DNA from: Streptomyces asiaticus
GTDB taxonomy: Bacteria > Actinomycetota > Actinomycetes > Streptomycetales > Streptomycetaceae
NCBI RefSeq assembly: GCF_018138715.1
Contig: NZ_JAGSHX010000006.1
Coordinates: 9,362,001 to 9,426,000, forward strand
Length of the DNA: 64,000 bases
Direction of reading: 5' to 3'
The translations under genes were made by a program, and so were the position numbers. Below the pieces are notes generated by a model. The model did not search any database and was not told where the DNA came from. It saw only the letters and a list, made by a program, of their open reading frames with translations. This document shows, piece by piece, positions 1-8,051 of the stretch (position 1 is its first letter; every line of letters starts with the position of its first letter).

Positions 1-1
1 G

Positions 2-934
2 TGGCTGACCGTCGAGCGGATCGGCCACTCCGTCGTGGCCCGCAGCCAGCTGGGCCGCGACCGGAGGGTGGTCATCGCCGGGCACCTGGACACCGTCCCG
101 GCCGCGGACAACCTCCCCTCCCGGCTGGACGGGGGACTGCTCTACGGCCTCGGGGCCTGCGACATGAAGGGCGGTGTCGCGGTCGCCCTCCGGCTCGCGG
201 CGGCACTCCCCGCGCCCGCGCACGACATCACCTATGTGTTCTACGAATGCGAGGAAGTGGCCGGCGACCGCAATGGCCTGGCCAGGATCGCCGCGGAACG
301 CCCCGAGCTGGTCCGGGCCGATCTGGCGATCCTCATGGAACCCTCGGACGCCGGTGTCGAGGCGGGCTGCCAGGGTGTGCTGATGGCGGACATCGCCGTA
401 CGCGGCGAGCGGGCGCACACCGCCCGCGCCTGGAAGGGGGTCAATGCCGCCCACCGCGCCGCGGCCGTTCTGCGGCGCCTGGACGAGCACACCGCCGGGC
501 GGATCACCATCGACGGGCTGGAGTACCGCGAGGGGCTGAGCGCCGTGGCGGTGCGCGCGGGCGTGGCCGGCAATGTGGTGCCCGATCTGTGCGTCATCAC
601 GGTCAACCTGCGGTTTGCGCCCAGCCGTTCACCGCGGGAGGCCGAGGCGTACGTGCGCGACCTCTTCCCCGAGTACGAGGTCGAGATCACCGAGAACATC
701 CCGGGCGCCCTGCCCGGCCTGGACCAGGAAGCGGCCGCCTCGCTCGTGGCGTACCTCGGCGTGGCGCCCCGACCCAAACTGGGCTGGACCGATGTCGCCC
801 GCTTCGCCGCGCTCGGCACACCGGCGCTCAACTACGGCCCCGGCGACCCGTCACTGGCCCACACCGCGGGCGAGTACGTGCCGGTGGAGCAGTTGCGGCA
901 GTGCGAGGCGCGGCTCATGGGCTGGCTCGGCTGA
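2..934 (+). CDS. M20 family desuccinylase, DapE-like (5' end cut by window)
   Basis: This is a zinc-dependent M20 peptidase. The reading frame is open from base 2, so the N-terminus lies outside the window and 310 residues are visible. The metal-site block HLDTVP, the DMKGG loop and the CEE motif with the catalytic glutamate are all present. The C-terminal YGPGDPSLAHTAGE segment supplies the last metal histidine and is typical of succinyl-diaminopimelate desuccinylases. The chemistry is hydrolysis of an N-succinyl (or N-acyl) amino acid. It shares a locus with a GNAT acyltransferase and an N-succinylamino acid racemase. I therefore infer that it removes succinate from N-succinyl-L-amino acids rather than acting in lysine synthesis. 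A true dapE remains possible. Confidence 0.85.
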   Translation, partial: WLTVERIGHSVVARSQLGRDRRVVIAGHLDTVPAADNLPSRLDGGLLYGLGACDMKGGVAVALRLAAALPAPAHDITYVFYECEEVAGDRNGLARIAAERPELVRADLAILMEPSDAGVEAGCQGVLMADIAVRGERAHTARAWKGVNAAHRAAAVLRRLDEHTAGRITIDGLEYREGLSAVAVRAGVAGNVVPDLCVITVNLRFAPSRSPREAEAYVRDLFPEYEVEITENIPGALPGLDQEAAASLVAYLGVAPRPKLGWTDVARFAALGTPALNYGPGDPSLAHTAGEYVPVEQLRQCEARLMGWLG

Positions 935-986
935 ATCCGCAGGACAGCCCTGAGCAGGTCGGCGGAGGTCGGCTGCGGTTCGAGAG

Positions 987-1003
987 GCGCCCCGAAGGGG
1001 CGC
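987..1003. terminator. Hairpin between convergent genes
   Basis: A perfect 7-bp stem (GCGCCCC / GGGGCGC) with a GAA loop lies between the convergent desuccinylase and pucR genes. It is followed by the GC-rich segment with a GCGGCTCCGCCGC motif seen again near 12.3 kb, which looks like a dispersed Streptomyces intergenic repeat. It probably terminates transcription in both directions. No U-tract is present, as is usual in this genus. Confidence 0.45.
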
Positions 1004-1100
1004 GGGCTGTGCCGATGTGCGGCTCCGCCGCGCGGGCGCGACCAGCCACGATGGCGCTGCGGACGATCGACGGCAGTTCGGGGCACGTCCAGCAGAGCGC

Positions 1101-2726
1101 TTAGGCGCACGCGCTCCGCAGCCCGGCGAGCGTGCGCAGCTGGAGCCAGAGCACCAGCCGCTCGTCCGGGTCGTCCAGGTCGATGCCCAGCTGCGTCCGC
1201 GCCTGCCGCAGCCGGTAGCGGCAGGTGTTGGGGTGGACGGCCAGCAGCCGCGCCGCCCGCGCCATATCGCATCCGGCGTCCAGCCAGCACACCAGCGTCC
1301 GGGCGTAGTCCGTGCCGTGCCCGGCGTCGTACGCCACGATGTCCCGCCAGGCCCCGGCCGCCAACTCCCGCCGCTCGCCGAGGAGTTCGGTGAGCCGGAG
1401 CAGTACGGCGCGGGCCCGGACCTCCGCCATGGCGGCCACCGTCTCGTCCGGCCCGAGCACCCGCAGCACCAGATCGGCGTCCTCCCGCGAGCCGCGGACC
1501 TCCGCCACCTCCGGCACCACATCGCCGAGACCCGCCCGCACCGGCACCCTCAGCGCCTGCCCCGCGCGGCGCACGATGTCCTCGGCCAGCCGCCGCTGCC
1601 GCTCCCCGGCCCGCCCGTCGGCGACCGGCAGCAGCGCGTACACCACCCCGTCGACCAGCACACAGGCGTGCCGCCCGTACCGGGCCTCGCACTGTAGCCG
1701 GACGAGGTCCAGCAGCCGCAGCGCGGCCTGCTCCCCGTCCGGCGCGCCCGCCGCGCCCTCCAGCGCGAAGGCGGCCACCCGCACCGGTGTGCCGGGGGCG
1801 AGCCCCAGGCGCTCGGCGGCGGTGGCGGGCTCGGCGGTGCCGTCCAGGAGGCGGCGCAGCAGATCGCCGGTCATATGGCGGGACAGCTCCTGTGCCGCCC
1901 GCGCCCGCAGCAGGAGCAGGGCGGCCGTGGAGGCGCCCTGGGCCAGTGCCTCCTCGGCGTCCGGTGCGAGGGTCCCGTCGTCGACGACCCACAGCGAGCC
2001 GAGGGTCTCGCCGCCCGCCCGTACGGCGACGGCCAGCCGCGGCAGTTCCTCGGCGCTGAGGGCGGGCAGGCGCACCGGCCCCTGGGAGGCGAACAGCACC
2101 CGGTACTGCTCGGTGTTCTCCGGGCTGCCCGGCACCTGACGGCCCAGGATGCCCTGGCGCCGGGGCTCGTCCACGGGCTGACCGGGGATGGTGGAGTGGG
2201 CGAGGATGCGCTGGCGCGGATCCTCGATCACGGTGGCGCCGCCCACGGCCGTGGCCACGGCGCCCGCGAGCGAGAACAGATCGCCGAGCGCGGCGCCGCC
2301 CGCGGGGGAGGGCCGGGCCCCGACCGCACCGGCCAGCAGCAGATGGACATGGTGCCAGGCGGCGTCCTCGTCCACGGTGAGCAGGGCCAGCCCCCGCTCC
2401 CGCGCCCGGGCGACGGCTTCCGCGAGCCCCGGCCCGGGCCCCTGCCCGGACGAGGGCCCCTGCCCGGATGCGGCCCCCTCCTCGCCGCGTACGACGAGAC
2501 CCGCCATCCGCGCGGCCGCCGCCTCGTCCACCAGCGCCCCGGCCGCGTCCGCCCGCACCCCGACCGCCAGCAGCAGGGCGCCGGGCGCCCGGTCCGGGAA
2601 CGGGGCGTGGGCGTCGTACAGCAGCACCTCGGTGACGGGCGCGGTGAGCCCGGACGGGGCGGTGAGCAGCCGCAGCGCGGGCTCGCCCAGGGTGTCCAGA
2701 AGCTCCCCGAGGGTGCGGGTGTCCAT
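1101..2726 (-). CDS. PucR family transcriptional regulator
   Basis: This 541-aa cytoplasmic DNA-binding regulator is most secure at its C-terminus. There the segment WLDAGCDMARAARLLAVHPNT followed by a YRLRQ recognition helix matches the PucR/CdaR C-terminal HTH (HTH_30). The N-terminal half resembles the PucR purine-catabolism sensory domain, and the middle a GGDEF-like linker region. The ATG at 2726 was chosen because the conserved start MDTRTLGELL follows it and a promoter-like sequence lies 60-90 bases upstream. It is divergent from the GNAT and racemase genes, so it most likely controls them, possibly in response to an amino acid. Members of the family are often nitrogen-responsive activators. 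Confidence 0.85.
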   Translation of the reverse strand: MDTRTLGELLDTLGEPALRLLTAPSGLTAPVTEVLLYDAHAPFPDRAPGALLLAVGVRADAAGALVDEAAAARMAGLVVRGEEGAASGQGPSSGQGPGPGLAEAVARARERGLALLTVDEDAAWHHVHLLLAGAVGARPSPAGGAALGDLFSLAGAVATAVGGATVIEDPRQRILAHSTIPGQPVDEPRRQGILGRQVPGSPENTEQYRVLFASQGPVRLPALSAEELPRLAVAVRAGGETLGSLWVVDDGTLAPDAEEALAQGASTAALLLLRARAAQELSRHMTGDLLRRLLDGTAEPATAAERLGLAPGTPVRVAAFALEGAAGAPDGEQAALRLLDLVRLQCEARYGRHACVLVDGVVYALLPVADGRAGERQRRLAEDIVRRAGQALRVPVRAGLGDVVPEVAEVRGSREDADLVLRVLGPDETVAAMAEVRARAVLLRLTELLGERRELAAGAWRDIVAYDAGHGTDYARTLVCWLDAGCDMARAARLLAVHPNTCRYRLRQARTQLGIDLDDPDERLVLWLQLRTLAGLRSACA

Positions 2727-2785
2727 GGGCGGTACCGGGCCTTCCAGGGGGCTGACGCGCGAGGCGATTGGCTGATCGCAACAGG

Positions 2786-2815
2786 ACACTAGGTCGCGCT
2801 TGTGCGTCCGGACAA
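2786..2815 (-). promoter_or_regulatory. Candidate pucR promoter with overlapping dyad
   Basis: On the minus strand TTGTCC (2815-2810) and TAGTGT (2791-2786) are separated by 18 bases, a good fit to the vegetative sigma consensus, and lie 60-90 bases before the pucR ATG. An imperfect 18-bp dyad, CTTGT...ACAAG at 2799-2816, covers the -35 element. Its position between two divergent genes would suit an autoregulatory operator. Confidence 0.45.
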
Positions 2816-2850
2816 GCCGCGCGCATGCGCGCCCCGGGAGACTCGGGCCC

Positions 2851-3714
2851 ATGACATCAGTGACGATGGACGCCGAGGCGCTGGCCACCGCCGCAGCCCG
2901 CGCCGCCGGGGTCGCCGTCCGCACCGTCCACGACGTGGCCGGTGTCCAGGCGGTGGCCGACTTCTTCGCCGAGGTGTGGCGGCTGCCGCGCAGCAACCCG
3001 CCCTATCCGGCCGAGGTGCTGCACAGCATCGTCCACGCGGGCGGCGCGGTACACGCCGCGTACACCACTGTGCCTGGCGGCGAGCGGCTCTCCGGTGCCG
3101 CGGTCGCGGTCTTCGGCCCGCCGGCCGACCGGGAGGTGTACTCGCTCGTGGCCGCCGCCACCGCCTCCGACCGGGGCGTCGGCCACGCCGTCAAGCAGGC
3201 CCAGCGCGGCTGGGCGCTGGAGCGCGGGGCCCACACCATGCGCTGGACCTTCGACCCGCTGGTCGCCCGTAACGCCCGCTTCAACCTGGTCAAACTGGGT
3301 GCCGTCGGCGCCGAGTACCTGGTCGACCTCTACGGGCCCATGAACGACGGGGTGAACGACGGCGACGAGAGCGACCGGCTCACCGCCCGCTGGGACCTCC
3401 TCGCGGGGCCCGCCCCCGCCCCCGCCGATGACACCGGCGACCGGGCGGCCGCCCCGGTCCTCCGCCACGCCCTCGACGGCGGCCCGCTCGCCGCCCGCGA
3501 CGGAGACCGGCTGTGGTGCAGGGTGCCCGGGGACGTCGTCGCGCTGCGCACCGCCGACCCGGCACTGGCGCTGCGCTGGCGGCACGCCGTGCGCGAGGTC
3601 TTCACCGAGGCGTACGCCGAGGGCTTCCGGGCCACCGCGATGTCCCGCGACGGCTGGTACCGGCTCACCCGGAACCCCACCCCGACCACCCCCGGAGAGG
3701 ACCCGCGGCCATGA
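2851..3714 (+). CDS. GNAT family N-acyltransferase (likely N-succinyltransferase of the NSAR pathway)
   Basis: A 287-aa GNAT-fold protein expected to transfer an acyl group from acyl-CoA to an amine. The region around residues 70-140 has the beta-strand order of the family, including ERLSGAAVAVFGP and the acceptor segment HTMRWTFDPLVARNARFN. That segment is characteristic of the long GNAT proteins encoded next to N-succinylamino acid racemases. The start at 2851 follows a GGGAGA ribosome-binding site. Its last four bases overlap the next gene as ATGA, so the two are translationally coupled. In the Geobacillus kaustophilus pathway the equivalent enzyme succinylates D-amino acids. That role here is inferred from neighbours. 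Confidence 0.75.
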   Translation: MTSVTMDAEALATAAARAAGVAVRTVHDVAGVQAVADFFAEVWRLPRSNPPYPAEVLHSIVHAGGAVHAAYTTVPGGERLSGAAVAVFGPPADREVYSLVAAATASDRGVGHAVKQAQRGWALERGAHTMRWTFDPLVARNARFNLVKLGAVGAEYLVDLYGPMNDGVNDGDESDRLTARWDLLAGPAPAPADDTGDRAAAPVLRHALDGGPLAARDGDRLWCRVPGDVVALRTADPALALRWRHAVREVFTEAYAEGFRATAMSRDGWYRLTRNPTPTTPGEDPRP

Positions 3715-4820
3715 GGCTCGAACGCGCCGAACTGCTCCATGTCGCCCTTCCGCTGATCACTCCCTTCCGCACCTCCTTCGGGACGATGACCAGCAAGGAC
3801 ACCTTTCTGCTGCATATCGTCACGGACCGGGCCGAGGGCTGGTCGGAGTTCGCCGCCGACCCGGAGCCGCTGTACTGCGCGGAGTTCATCGCCGGTGCCG
3901 AGATCGTGATCCGCGACTTCCTGCTGCCGAGGGTGGCCGCCCTCCCCACGCCCACGACCGCGGCCCTCGCCCCCGCCATGGCCGCCGTCAAGGGCCATGA
4001 GCTGGCCAAGGCGGCGCTTGAGACCGCGCTGCTCGACGCCGAACTCCGCGCCCACGGCATGCCGCTCGCCACCTTCCTCGGCTCGGTCCACGAGCGGGTG
4101 CCCGCCGGGGTGTCCGTCGGCATCAAGGACTCCCTCCCCGAGCTGATCGACGACGTGGAGCGGTATCTCGCCGAGGGCTATGTGCGCATCAAGCTGAAGA
4201 TCGAGCCGGGCTGGGACGTGGCGCCGGTACGCGCCGTACGGGAACGGTTCGGCGAGGCGCTGCCGCTTCAGGTCGACGCCAACACCGCGTACACCCTCGC
4301 CGACGCCGAACACCTCAGGAGACTCGACGAGTTCGGGCTGCTGCTCATCGAGGAGCCACTGGAGGAGAACAACCTCCACGCCCACGCCCGGCTCCAGCGG
4401 CGGCTGACCACCCCGGTCTGTCTGGACGAGTCCATCCACAACGCGCGCGACGCCGCGTCCGCCATCGCGCTGGACGCCTGCCGGGTCATCAACATCAAAC
4501 CGGCCCGGGTCGGCGGCTATCCGGAGGCCCGCCGCATCCACGACCTCGCCGCCGCCCACGGCGTCCCGGTGTGGTGCGGGGGGATGCTGGAGACCGGTAT
4601 CGGCCGCGCTCCCAACCTGGCCCTCGCCGCCCTGCCCGGCTGCACCCTGCCCGGGGACACCTCGGCCTCCGGCCGGTACTTCGCCGAGGACATCACCGAG
4701 CCGTTCGTCCTCCAGGACGGCCACCTCCCGGTGCCCACCGCACCCGGTATCGGCATCGACCCGCTCCCGGACGCCCTCGCCCGCTTCACCACGGCACGGC
4801 GGCAGCTGTACCCGCGCTGA
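3711..4820 (+). CDS. N-succinylamino acid racemase / o-succinylbenzoate synthase (enolase superfamily)
   Basis: A 369-aa MLE-subgroup enolase. The catalytic KxK motif is visible as IKLKIEPGW. The metal ligands are in QVDANTAY, LIEEPLEENN and CLDESIHN, and the second catalytic lysine is in INIKPARVGG. The C-terminal WCGGMLETGIGRAPN and LPGDTSAS segments are hallmarks of the NSAR/OSBS group. The enzyme racemises N-succinylamino acids and can also form o-succinylbenzoate for menaquinone. Its ATGA overlap with the GNAT gene and the nearby M20 gene argue for the racemase role. The three enzymes together would convert D-amino acids irreversibly to L-amino acids. A menaquinone role cannot be excluded from sequence alone. 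Confidence 0.88.
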   Translation: MRLERAELLHVALPLITPFRTSFGTMTSKDTFLLHIVTDRAEGWSEFAADPEPLYCAEFIAGAEIVIRDFLLPRVAALPTPTTAALAPAMAAVKGHELAKAALETALLDAELRAHGMPLATFLGSVHERVPAGVSVGIKDSLPELIDDVERYLAEGYVRIKLKIEPGWDVAPVRAVRERFGEALPLQVDANTAYTLADAEHLRRLDEFGLLLIEEPLEENNLHAHARLQRRLTTPVCLDESIHNARDAASAIALDACRVINIKPARVGGYPEARRIHDLAAAHGVPVWCGGMLETGIGRAPNLALAALPGCTLPGDTSASGRYFAEDITEPFVLQDGHLPVPTAPGIGIDPLPDALARFTTARRQLYPR

Positions 4821-4843
4821 ACCCCACGCCCGCCACCGGCCGG

Positions 4844-6046
4844 TCAGGTCCGTCCGGTGAGCACCACCGTGCAGCCGCGCAGCTCATAGCTGTCGATCCC
4901 GTCCTTGAAGCCGACCCTGGGCGGGGCGGCCATACGGATGCCGGGCAGGGCGAACAGCCGGCTGAGGAAGACATCCGTCTCCAGGAGCGCGATGGTGGCC
5001 CCGGGGCATTTGTGCGCACCGTCCCCGAAGGACAGCCCCGGCGCCCCCGCGCCCGCGGCCATCGGGCGGCCCGGACACAGCCGCTCCGGCCCCTCGCCCA
5101 CCGTACGGGCGTCGAGATTGGCGCGGTGCAGCAGGATGTCGACCAGCTCCCCGGCCGGGACGGTCACCTCGGCGCCCTGGTCCTGGCCGCCGCCGGGCAG
5201 CCGGAGCGGTGCGGTGGTACGGCGGCGGAGCCGGCCGATGACCGGTTCGAGCCGGAGGATCTCCTGGAGGATCGCGATCCGGCCGGGCTCGTCGGCGGCC
5301 CGGTACCGCGCCAGCAGGGCGGCGTCGCCGAACAGATGCCACGCGGCCATATTGACGAACTCCCGGGTGGTGACCATGCCCGCGGCGGCGAAGGTGAGGC
5401 ATTCCCCCAGGATCTCGCCGGACGAACACCCCTCGTCCAGCAGATGGGAGATCAGGTCGTCGCGCCGCCGTCGCCGCCGGGCCCGTACGGCAGGGCGGAC
5501 ATCGCCCCAGTAGACCCGCAGCCAGTTGGAGTTCTGCCGCACCAGCCAGCGGATCCCGTGGAGGCTGGTCAGCCCGGGTGTGCCGAACTTCTCGGGGAAG
5601 AAGCGCTCCAGCCGCCCCTGGATCCCGGGCCGGCTCTCCGTCAGACCGATCACGGCACCGGCCATCTCGATGGCCAGACGGAAGCTCAAGTCGGCGAGGT
5701 GGCCGCGGCCGGTCTCCCGGACGGTGTCGAGCTGTGCCTCCGCCACCCCGACCATGACCTCGCGGTAGTGCTCGTCGACCCGGCGCGGGGTGAAGAACCG
5801 GGCGGTCTGCCGCCGGTCCTCGCGGTGCTCCGGACCGTCCCGGTAGAGCACCGGCCGCCGGAACCGGGACGGCAGCTTCTCCACCGTCTCGACGCCGAGC
5901 CCGGCCTGCACGGTGGCGGTGGCGCGCAGTACGGCGCGGGCCTCCTCGTAGCCGGACACCTGCCAGATCCCGTCGGGCCCCCGCCGCACCGGGCAGCCGC
6001 CTCCGTCCGGCCCCCGGTCGACCCTGCGCTCCCCGTAGTGGTCCAT
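4844..6046 (-). CDS. Cytochrome P450
   Basis: A 400-aa soluble bacterial P450 mono-oxygenase. The haem-binding loop FGDGAHKCPG carries the cysteine thiolate, and the ExxR motif is seen in LQEILRLEP. The I-helix reads AAAGMVTTREF: the threonine is kept, but the acidic residue normally found just before it is replaced by valine. That suggests altered proton delivery or a non-standard reaction. The ATG at 6046 has GGGAGG eight bases upstream; a GTG three codons earlier overlaps that site and is less likely. No ferredoxin gene is adjacent. It is divergent from the XRE/SDR pair, which may share its control. Confidence 0.9.
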   Translation of the reverse strand: MDHYGERRVDRGPDGGGCPVRRGPDGIWQVSGYEEARAVLRATATVQAGLGVETVEKLPSRFRRPVLYRDGPEHREDRRQTARFFTPRRVDEHYREVMVGVAEAQLDTVRETGRGHLADLSFRLAIEMAGAVIGLTESRPGIQGRLERFFPEKFGTPGLTSLHGIRWLVRQNSNWLRVYWGDVRPAVRARRRRRRDDLISHLLDEGCSSGEILGECLTFAAAGMVTTREFVNMAAWHLFGDAALLARYRAADEPGRIAILQEILRLEPVIGRLRRRTTAPLRLPGGGQDQGAEVTVPAGELVDILLHRANLDARTVGEGPERLCPGRPMAAGAGAPGLSFGDGAHKCPGATIALLETDVFLSRLFALPGIRMAAPPRVGFKDGIDSYELRGCTVVLTGRT

Positions 6047-6132
6047 GGGCGGCACCTCCCGGCCCAGGGTAGGAGCAGCGCGGCCACCTTACGAGGCCCT
6101 GACCGCGCTTTCCCCGGTCTACGCTCGTTTTC

Positions 6133-7008
6133 ATGGACAGCGAGAACCCTCTGGGGCGCTTTCTGCGCGCCCGCCGTGAACGGGTGCGGCCCGAGGACGT
6201 GGACATCCTGCCCGCCGGCCGGCGCCGGGTGGCGGGGCTGCGCCGAGAGGAGGTGGCGCTGCTGGCCGGGGTCAGCACCGACTACTACATACGGCTGGAG
6301 CAGGGCCGGGAGCGGCATCCCTCGGCGCAGGTGGTCGAGGCGCTGGCCCGGGCGCTGGTGCTGGAGGAGGACGCGGCCGCCCATCTGCACCGGCTGGCCC
6401 TCCCGGCCCCCCGCCGGCGCCGCCCGGCCGCGCGGCGGGAGCGGGTGAGCCCGTCCCTGCTGCGGATGATGGAGGGCTGGCCGCGGACCCCGGCCGTGGT
6501 CCTGGGGCGCTGTCTGACCGTACTGGCCCACAACGCCCTGGGCGGGGCCCTGTTCGACGGGCACACCCACAGCCGGGATCTGATGCGGCTGGTCTTCCTC
6601 GACCCGGACGCGCGGGAGTTCTACCCGGACTGGGACCGGGTGGCGGTCAACACCGTCGCCGGGCTCCGCGCGGCGGCCGGAATCGACGCCGAGGACCCCG
6701 AACTGATCGCCGTCGTCGGTGAGTTGTCGCTGAAGAGCGAGACGTTCCGGCGGCTGTGGGCCCGCCATGACATCCGCCAGAAGACCCATGAGACCAAGCG
6801 CTTCCGGCACCGCCTGGTCGGTGAGCTGACGCTGGAGTACGAGGCACTGACCGTGAACAGCGCCCCCGGTCAGCAGCTCGTCGTCTACCAGGCCGAGCCG
6901 GGCAGCCCGTCCGAGCAGGCACTGGCCCTGCTGGGCAGCCTCACCGCCGACGTGGTGGAGGCGCCCCACGACCCCATGAGCACCACGACGAAGGACACAT
7001 CCGCATGA
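6133..7008 (+). CDS. XRE-family regulator with MmyB-like ligand domain
   Basis: A 291-aa regulator. Residues 10-75 form a helix-turn-helix of the Cro/CI type: RRVAGLRREEVALLAGVS, then YYIRLEQGRERHPS. Residues 110-275 match the MmyB-like domain, a PAS-like fold thought to bind fatty-acid-type ligands in actinobacteria. The typical WPRTPAVVLGRCLTVLAHN and VVYQAEPGSPSE blocks are present. Genes of this kind usually sit beside, and control, a short-chain dehydrogenase, as here: the stop codon overlaps the start of the SDR gene by four bases. The divergent P450 may be in the same regulon. Confidence 0.88.
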   Translation: MDSENPLGRFLRARRERVRPEDVDILPAGRRRVAGLRREEVALLAGVSTDYYIRLEQGRERHPSAQVVEALARALVLEEDAAAHLHRLALPAPRRRRPAARRERVSPSLLRMMEGWPRTPAVVLGRCLTVLAHNALGGALFDGHTHSRDLMRLVFLDPDAREFYPDWDRVAVNTVAGLRAAAGIDAEDPELIAVVGELSLKSETFRRLWARHDIRQKTHETKRFRHRLVGELTLEYEALTVNSAPGQQLVVYQAEPGSPSEQALALLGSLTADVVEAPHDPMSTTTKDTSA

Positions 7009-7862
7009 CCGTCAATGACTCGCCCGTCTGGTTCATCACCGGCTGTTCCACCGGTCTGGGCCGGGCCCTGGCCACCGCCGTCCTCGGCCACGGCCACCGC
7101 GCGGTGGTCACCGCCCGCGACCCCCGGCAGGTGGCCGACATCGTCGCCGGGCACGGGGACCGCGCGCTGGCCCTGGCGCTCGACGTCACCGACAAGGACC
7201 GGGTGGCGGAGGCGGTGAAGGAGGCGGAAACCGCCTTCGGCCGCATCGACGTACTCGTCAACAACGCCGGTTACGGCTATCTCGCCGCGCTCGAGGAGGG
7301 CGAGGACGAGGAGGTCCGGGCCCTGTTCGACACCAACGTCTTCGGCCTGGTGGACGTCACCCGCGCGGTGCTGCCGGGCATGCGCGCCCGCCACGCCGGC
7401 CACATCGTGAACATCTCCTCCCTCGGCGGCCTGGCCGCCTTCGGCGCCACCGGCTACTACCACGCCACCAAGTTCGCCGTGGAGGGCCTGTCCGAGTCGC
7501 TCGCCGCCGAGGTGGCGCCGCTGGGCATCAAGGTGACGATCGTCGAGCCCGCCGCCTTCCGCACCAACTGGTCCGGCCCCTCCATGCGCCAGTCCGCCAC
7601 CACCATCGACGACTACGCCGGGACCGCGGGCGCACGGCGCGCCGGCACCCTCGCCACGTACGGCCACCAGCCCGGCGACCCGGTCCGCGCGAGCGAGGCC
7701 ATCATCGGCGCGGTGGAGGCGGCGGAACCCCCGCTGCGGCTGCTGCTGGGCAAGGCCGCGTACGACATCGCCCAGGCCCGGCTGGACTCCCTCAGGGCCA
7801 CCTTCGACACCTGGCGCGAGGTGACCCTCGGAGCCGACTACCCCGCGACGGCGACGTCCTAG
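7005..7862 (+). CDS. Short-chain dehydrogenase/reductase
   Basis: A 285-aa classical SDR with an NAD(P)-binding Rossmann fold. The TGCSTGLGRALA glycine motif starts at about residue 12, followed by NNAGYG at about 85, the catalytic serine in VNISSLGG and the YHATK catalytic pair. The C-terminal region has the SDR extension (EPAAFRTNWSG) often found in enzymes annotated as oxidoreductases acting on hydroxy-lipids or ketones. The substrate is unknown. It overlaps the XRE regulator gene by ATGA and is probably its target. It ends about 110 bases before the left end of the transposon. Confidence 0.9.
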   Translation: MTVNDSPVWFITGCSTGLGRALATAVLGHGHRAVVTARDPRQVADIVAGHGDRALALALDVTDKDRVAEAVKEAETAFGRIDVLVNNAGYGYLAALEEGEDEEVRALFDTNVFGLVDVTRAVLPGMRARHAGHIVNISSLGGLAAFGATGYYHATKFAVEGLSESLAAEVAPLGIKVTIVEPAAFRTNWSGPSMRQSATTIDDYAGTAGARRAGTLATYGHQPGDPVRASEAIIGAVEAAEPPLRLLLGKAAYDIAQARLDSLRATFDTWREVTLGADYPATATS

Positions 7863-7971
7863 GGGCGCCCGGCGGACGGTGACGCCTGCGGCGGGCTGTT
7901 TCCCCTCCCCGCCCCTTCCCCCAACCGGGGCTCCGCCCCAGCCCCCGGGCTGGGGGTCTGTCCCAGGCCCT

Positions 7972-8040
7972 GTGAGACTGAGCGCTTCACCTGGCCCGTG
8001 AGCGCTGTGGTCGGCCCGTCTGAGCGGTGCTGTTGGCCTG
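7972..8040 (+). repeat. Transposon left end with three internal repeats
   Basis: The tip begins GTGAGACTGAGCG. Copies of the GAGCG core start at 7980, 8000 and 8022, each followed 10-12 bases later by GGCC. The first 33 bases match the right end perfectly. The preceding T (7971) is not shared with the right end, so the exact tip is uncertain by a base or two. Confidence 0.8.
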
Positions 8041-8051
8041 CTGCTGTTCTG

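Noticed and set aside
832..2826. A 664-codon minus-strand open frame
   Set aside because: It is an out-of-frame shadow of pucR, dominated by Arg, Gly and Ala. The PucR HTH is in another frame.
3711..4820. Assignment as menC of menaquinone synthesis only
   Set aside because: The GNAT and M20 neighbours fit the succinylamino acid racemase pathway. No other men genes are present. The dual activity of the family is noted instead.
4571..6448. A 625-codon plus-strand open frame
   Set aside because: It covers the 3' end of the racemase gene, the antisense of P450 and part of the XRE gene. The product is a low-complexity His/Gly/Pro string with no motif.
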